Shown piece by piece: positions 60,714 to 64,000 of a DNA stretch of 64,000 nucleotides. The notes below the pieces were generated by a model, which was given only the letters and a program-made list of their open reading frames with translations, had not been told where the DNA came from and searched no databases. The stretch is from Phormidesmis sp963710175 (GTDB lineage: Bacteria; Cyanobacteriota; Cyanobacteriia; Phormidesmidales; Phormidesmidaceae): NCBI GenBank assembly GCA_963710175.1, contig CAVPZC010000002.1, positions 1,798,001-1,862,000 on the forward strand. The letters are read 5' to 3'. The stretch's first letter is position 1, and every line of letters begins with the position of its first letter. Made by a program: the position numbers and the translations under genes.

Positions 60714-60933
60714 GGGCAAGTCCTCATCCGCGACAATGCGACATTTCACAAAGGCGATCGCATCGAAGCGCTGGTCAGGCTGGATGTTAGTTTCTGTACT
60801 TACCGCCTTACTCACCTGACTTGAACCCGATTGAGCATTGGTGGTTTATGCTGAAGCACCGAATGCGCCAGCAGATTTAGTCAGGTCAACCGTTTCGCCA
60901 AGTCGTTGATCAAGCGTTTGTAGAACTGCCTTA
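60714..60933 (+). pseudogene. IS630-family transposase C-terminal remnant
   Basis: The fragment reads GQVLIRDNATFHKGDRIEAL and, after a frameshift, LPPYSPDLNPIEHWWFMLKH and FVELP, stop. These are the second Asp region and the NPIE catalytic Glu region of IS630 DDE transposases. The N-terminal two-thirds are missing. It is inactive. Confidence 0.8.
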
Positions 60934-61151
60934 ACCTTTCTGCTGTTTTCTATATAATGAACAACTGTAGACATAACAATGATGAATCTCTGATAAGACA
61001 TCACTGTCGTTCATCAGCTTTTCAATACTCCAAGTCATCTTTACTGATGGCTGAACGGCGATCGCACCTGCGCTAGCTAAGTTGGATGTAACTGCCTGTT
61101 CGTAAGCAGCGCGAGATGTTGGATAATGAGTCAGGCCATCACTCCTGCGCT

Positions 61152-61790
61152 ATGACCGGGCTCACCAGCTATCACCTCAAGCTCATTGCAGCGCTCACCA
61201 TGGTAGTGGATCATGTCGGCGTGCTGTTTTACCCTGACATTGACTGGCTGCGGGTGGTTGGGCGTATCAGTTTTCCGCTGTTTGTATGGCTGCTAGTACA
61301 GGGAGAAGCGCACACAAAAGATGTTTGGCGCTACGGTCTACGACTCGGACTGTTGGGGCTGATCTCTCAACCGATCTACCAGATCACGTTTGGCGCAGCA
61401 CAGCTGAACATTTTGTTTCAGCTGCTCTTAGGATTGGTCTGTTTGAGAGTGGCGCGGCAGCAACCGGTATTGATGCTGCCGGTCTGGATGTCGGCAGCGC
61501 TCATCGCTGAGATGTCGAACATCAGCTATGGCAGCTACGGCGTCATTCTGACACTGCTGATCCGCTATTTTCGCCCTACTCTCGTATGGTGGTTGGTTTG
61601 GGTCGGGTTTCATCTGATTTGGGCAGGGTTCGCTGGAACGTTTCAGCTCCCCACCACAGTCGTGCCGCTGCTGTTTATTGCGTTCAATGGACAGCGCGGC
61701 CCCAAAGCTCGCTGGTTCTACGGCTTTTATCTAGGTCATCTAACGATGCTGGCGCTGATCTTGAAGTCATTCGCTTGGGCGCAACAATGA
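61152..61790 (+). CDS. TraX-family membrane protein
   Basis: This protein of about 212 residues has six or more membrane segments and matches the TraX family, named for a pilin acetylase of F plasmids but widespread in chromosomes. It starts at ATG 61152 (MTGLTSYHLKLIAALTMVVD) rather than at 61116. It has the family stretch AALTMVVDHVGVLFYPDIDW, then LRVVGRISFPLFVWLLVQGE and the TLLIRYFRPTLVWWLVWVGF helix. No conjugation genes are near, so a general membrane acyltransferase-like role is more likely. Confidence 0.82.
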   Translation: MTGLTSYHLKLIAALTMVVDHVGVLFYPDIDWLRVVGRISFPLFVWLLVQGEAHTKDVWRYGLRLGLLGLISQPIYQITFGAAQLNILFQLLLGLVCLRVARQQPVLMLPVWMSAALIAEMSNISYGSYGVILTLLIRYFRPTLVWWLVWVGFHLIWAGFAGTFQLPTTVVPLLFIAFNGQRGPKARWFYGFYLGHLTMLALILKSFAWAQQ

Positions 61791-61902
61791 AAACCGCGAT
61801 GATGAAAACGTAGACAACGTTAGTTCGGTTTAACTTCGCTTCTGAATCTTAGCTAGAGGGCAATCCCTCTATGGGATAAAAAATTGAGTGGATTTTGCCC
61901 CG

Positions 61903-63612
61903 CTAAAATAGTCGGTATTCTAGGGAGAAGTGAATGCCGCTCTCTTGCAAGCTGTTGCCTTCGTCACCAGTATTGACCAACGGAATGCCGATGTCGAGGC
62001 GCGTATTGAAGCGATCGCCCATCTGCCACAGCGCCCCAACACCCAGCGAGGCAAGGGTAGATTGCTCTAGCTGTGGGGTCGAAGCATTCCAGCTGTAGCC
62101 CACATCTACAAACGGCACAATCTGAAGCAGTCCGTCCACGGCGGGGACGCGCAGCACCGGAAACCGAACCTCTGAAGAGAGCAGGATGCCGCTGTCGGCA
62201 AGCAGCGTATTTTGCCGGTAGCCTCGGACGGTTCGAGACCCGCCTAACCCAAGTTGTTCCAATGGAACCAGACTGTCGGTAGCCAGCTGCATGTCGCCGC
62301 GTACTAGAAACAACAGATCTTCGTCCAGCAGGCGCACCCACTGGGCCTGACTCCGCCAGGCAAAGAAGCGGCTGTCGGGGCCTTCATCGCTAACGGTGGC
62401 ATCGAAACTGCCCAGCCCCAGGCTGAACTGCGATCGCACTGCAAATACCTGACTGGCTCCCTGTTGGGTCCATTCCTGAGCAAATCGCAGGGCCGAAATC
62501 CGGGTGCGCCCGTCCTCATCAGCGCCCAGCGTTTGAAAAGGAAGGGACTCGCCCAGAATGCTCTCTAAAAACTCACTTTCGCTCTCTCGCCGGGAAGTGG
62601 TGAAGCTCAAGGCAAACTCCTGCGCTGGCGTGCGAATCACCGGCTGGCGATAGGTCAGCTCGTAGAAGCGAGACTGAGATTGAATGTCGAGAAAATTAAA
62701 CGGGTCTTCGATTACCTCACTATCGGTAAAGCCTACATTCGCCGCTAGCGTGCCGCCCGTCGCGTTCAGGGGAATGCGGTAGCTAGCATCGACGGTGTTA
62801 CTCCCTTCGGTGTTGGTATAGCCAACGCTGATCTGATCGCCAAACCCCAGCAGATTGCCGTAGCTCAAGGTTGCGCCGCGCTGAAAGCTGCCTACGCTCG
62901 GTGAGCGGCTATTGTCGAGCTGTAGGGTCACGTCAAACGTATCGGCCTCGACCACCACCACATTGAGAATGCTGCTGCCTGGCTGCACGCCCGCCGACAG
63001 CTCGGCTGAAACAGTGTCAATCAGTGGGTCAAGCTGAAGCAGCTGAAGGGCATTGAGCAGTTCGCCCGTATTGAGAACGGGCGTCGCGGCCCGCCGCAAT
63101 CGTTGCCGCGCGTAGCCTGGATTGAGCCGCCCGCTCACCTCAACGTTGATAGTTTCGAGCTGGCCTTCGATCACCTGAATGGTGACCACACCCTCGGTCA
63201 GCGTTTGGGGTGGAATCACTGCGCCAGAGGTAACGTAGCCCGCGTCAACGTAGCGCTGGGTGACGGCAGACCGGGCCTGAAGCAGCTCAGTAAAAGAGAG
63301 CGCTCGCCCGGTGTAGGGAGCCAGTACAGCCTCTAGCGCGTCGTTACTGATGACGGTGTTACCCTCAACCACAAAGCGCTCCACGAGAATCTCAGCGGGG
63401 ACATCGCGAGTCGGCGGCGGTGCAGGCTCCGTTGAAGGCGGGGTTAATAGCTCCTCCGGAGAGGGTAAGGGCGTGAACTCCGGCTGGGGTAAGGGCTGGG
63501 TGGAAGGGGGCTCGGCGACCTGAGCAATCGGCGAAAACTGTTCAAGCGCAGGCGTCAATTCAACAGAAGAAGGAACGACAATCAGGCTTTGTGCCAGCAG
63601 CGCAGTGAGCAT
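61903..63612 (-). CDS. TpsB/FhaC-type outer-membrane transporter (two-partner secretion)
   Basis: This 569-residue protein is an Omp85-superfamily TpsB. It exports a large TpsA partner through the outer membrane. It begins MLTALLAQSLIVVPSSVELT (short signal region), followed by a Pro-rich linker. Two POTRA modules lie at about residues 70-220 (LVERFVVEGNTVISNDALEA; QVIEGQLETINVEVSGRLNP). The C-terminal barrel has GLGGSRTVRGYRQNTLLADS (the VRGY motif) and ends in the Phe-terminated strand SLEYRLF. No TpsA gene is visible in the window, and the region upstream (63613-63970) looks empty. Cyanobacterial TpsB proteins sometimes have remote partners. Confidence 0.9.
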   Translation of the reverse strand: MLTALLAQSLIVVPSSVELTPALEQFSPIAQVAEPPSTQPLPQPEFTPLPSPEELLTPPSTEPAPPPTRDVPAEILVERFVVEGNTVISNDALEAVLAPYTGRALSFTELLQARSAVTQRYVDAGYVTSGAVIPPQTLTEGVVTIQVIEGQLETINVEVSGRLNPGYARQRLRRAATPVLNTGELLNALQLLQLDPLIDTVSAELSAGVQPGSSILNVVVVEADTFDVTLQLDNSRSPSVGSFQRGATLSYGNLLGFGDQISVGYTNTEGSNTVDASYRIPLNATGGTLAANVGFTDSEVIEDPFNFLDIQSQSRFYELTYRQPVIRTPAQEFALSFTTSRRESESEFLESILGESLPFQTLGADEDGRTRISALRFAQEWTQQGASQVFAVRSQFSLGLGSFDATVSDEGPDSRFFAWRSQAQWVRLLDEDLLFLVRGDMQLATDSLVPLEQLGLGGSRTVRGYRQNTLLADSGILLSSEVRFPVLRVPAVDGLLQIVPFVDVGYSWNASTPQLEQSTLASLGVGALWQMGDRFNTRLDIGIPLVNTGDEGNSLQESGIHFSLEYRLF

Positions 63613-63970
63613 GTTTAAAGTTGTTTTTATTTGAAGATATCAGTCCGATTGATCAACAAGCGCTATCAGTTACCCTCAATAACACCCCTCAGTTTGTCCT
63701 GACTCAGCGAGCTTGATGATATAGCAAAGTAAGGATGCATTCTTGCTTTGTTAGTCAAGTTGCCTATTGTCAGATAGCGGTTTCAGCCGATAAAAGTGTC
63801 CTAAGCAACTCGACAGGAGCTATAGTTCTGCCGCAGGGTAAAGATCACAGGCATTGATAGTAGTCTACACGGAGAAACTGCGCGAACCTACCCTGTGCAG
63901 CGCCAGCAGTCTAGATTTCTAGCATGGACACCCTCTAAGATAGGTCGTACCTTTCTGACGCCTTGCCGCT
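63613..63970. other. Intergenic region, no gene seen
   Basis: About 360 bases without an ORF or RNA gene that I can support. It presumably holds the promoter of the divergent TpsB gene. No terminator or clear repeat stands out. Confidence 0.4.
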
Positions 63971-64000
63971 ATGCTGAAACGTGCCCTGGTCACTGAGCAA
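63971..64000 (+). CDS. Possible 5' end of a gene, cut by the window
   Basis: An ATG at 63971 opens MLKRALVTEQ and runs to the window edge. A start is possible, but ten codons do not allow identification. There is no obvious ribosome site. Confidence 0.2.
   Translation, partial: MLKRALVTEQ

Noticed and set aside
61152..61790. TraX as evidence for a conjugative element
   Set aside because: No other conjugation or relaxase gene is present, and TraX-family proteins are common on chromosomes.

Overview
The window looks like chromosomal DNA of a cyanobacterium, probably a filamentous or Leptolyngbya/Synechococcales-like lineage. HIP1-type octamers (GCGATCGC) occur in many genes. There is a CrtW-type carotenoid ketolase, a group 2 sigma factor resembling SigC, a CYP120-like P450, a DUF4359-like protein and large cyanobacterial-style histidine and Ser/Thr kinases. 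No rRNA, tRNA or CRISPR array was recognised.

Layout. (1) 1-26 kb is mostly ordinary core genome: gatB (cut by the window edge), a Dps ferritin, an oligopeptide-type permease, a NifS/IscS cysteine desulfurase, crtW, priA, sigC, a HAD phosphatase back to back with a degenerate Ser/Thr kinase, a glycosyltransferase, a LysR regulator, a retropepsin-like protease, tatA, a VapBC-like toxin-antitoxin pair, a membrane pentapeptide-repeat protein, purB, prfC and a P450. Small inverted-repeat elements lie between these genes. (2) About 26.3-51.3 kb is an accessory region full of mobile elements. Two full copies and one truncated copy of an ISAzo13-like element (two overlapping frames joined at an A7 slip site) are present. 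One copy is itself interrupted by an IS256-family element. A second IS256-family transposase, an IS21-family istA/istB element and remnants of IS6 and other transposases fill the rest. Between them sit an amidohydrolase, a GAF histidine kinase, a Ser/Thr kinase cut short at the IS21 end, a broken DUF421 protein, a histidine-kinase tail and an AAA ATPase. The most interesting locus here is a DUF4212 small subunit followed by a 914-residue sodium/solute symporter fused to a histidine kinase. (3) 51.3-59.4 kb is a coherent polyol-use cluster: a SorC-type regulator and a ROK fructokinase on one strand, and divergently a substrate-binding lipoprotein, two permeases, an ATPase and a mannitol-type dehydrogenase. 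(4) 59.4-61 kb is a graveyard (frameshifted YHYH lipoprotein, ABC permease fragment, IS630 relic). It is followed by a TraX-like membrane protein and a TpsB/FhaC-type outer-membrane transporter.

How the genes fit together. The polyol cluster forms a complete inferred route: import of mannitol/sorbitol-type alditol, oxidation to fructose, and phosphorylation to fructose-6-phosphate under a sugar-sensing repressor. The symporter-kinase fusion suggests that solute transport and signalling are coupled in one polypeptide. The two intact ISAzo13 copies lie in the same orientation about 20 kb apart and are almost identical, so the region between them is likely young and unstable.
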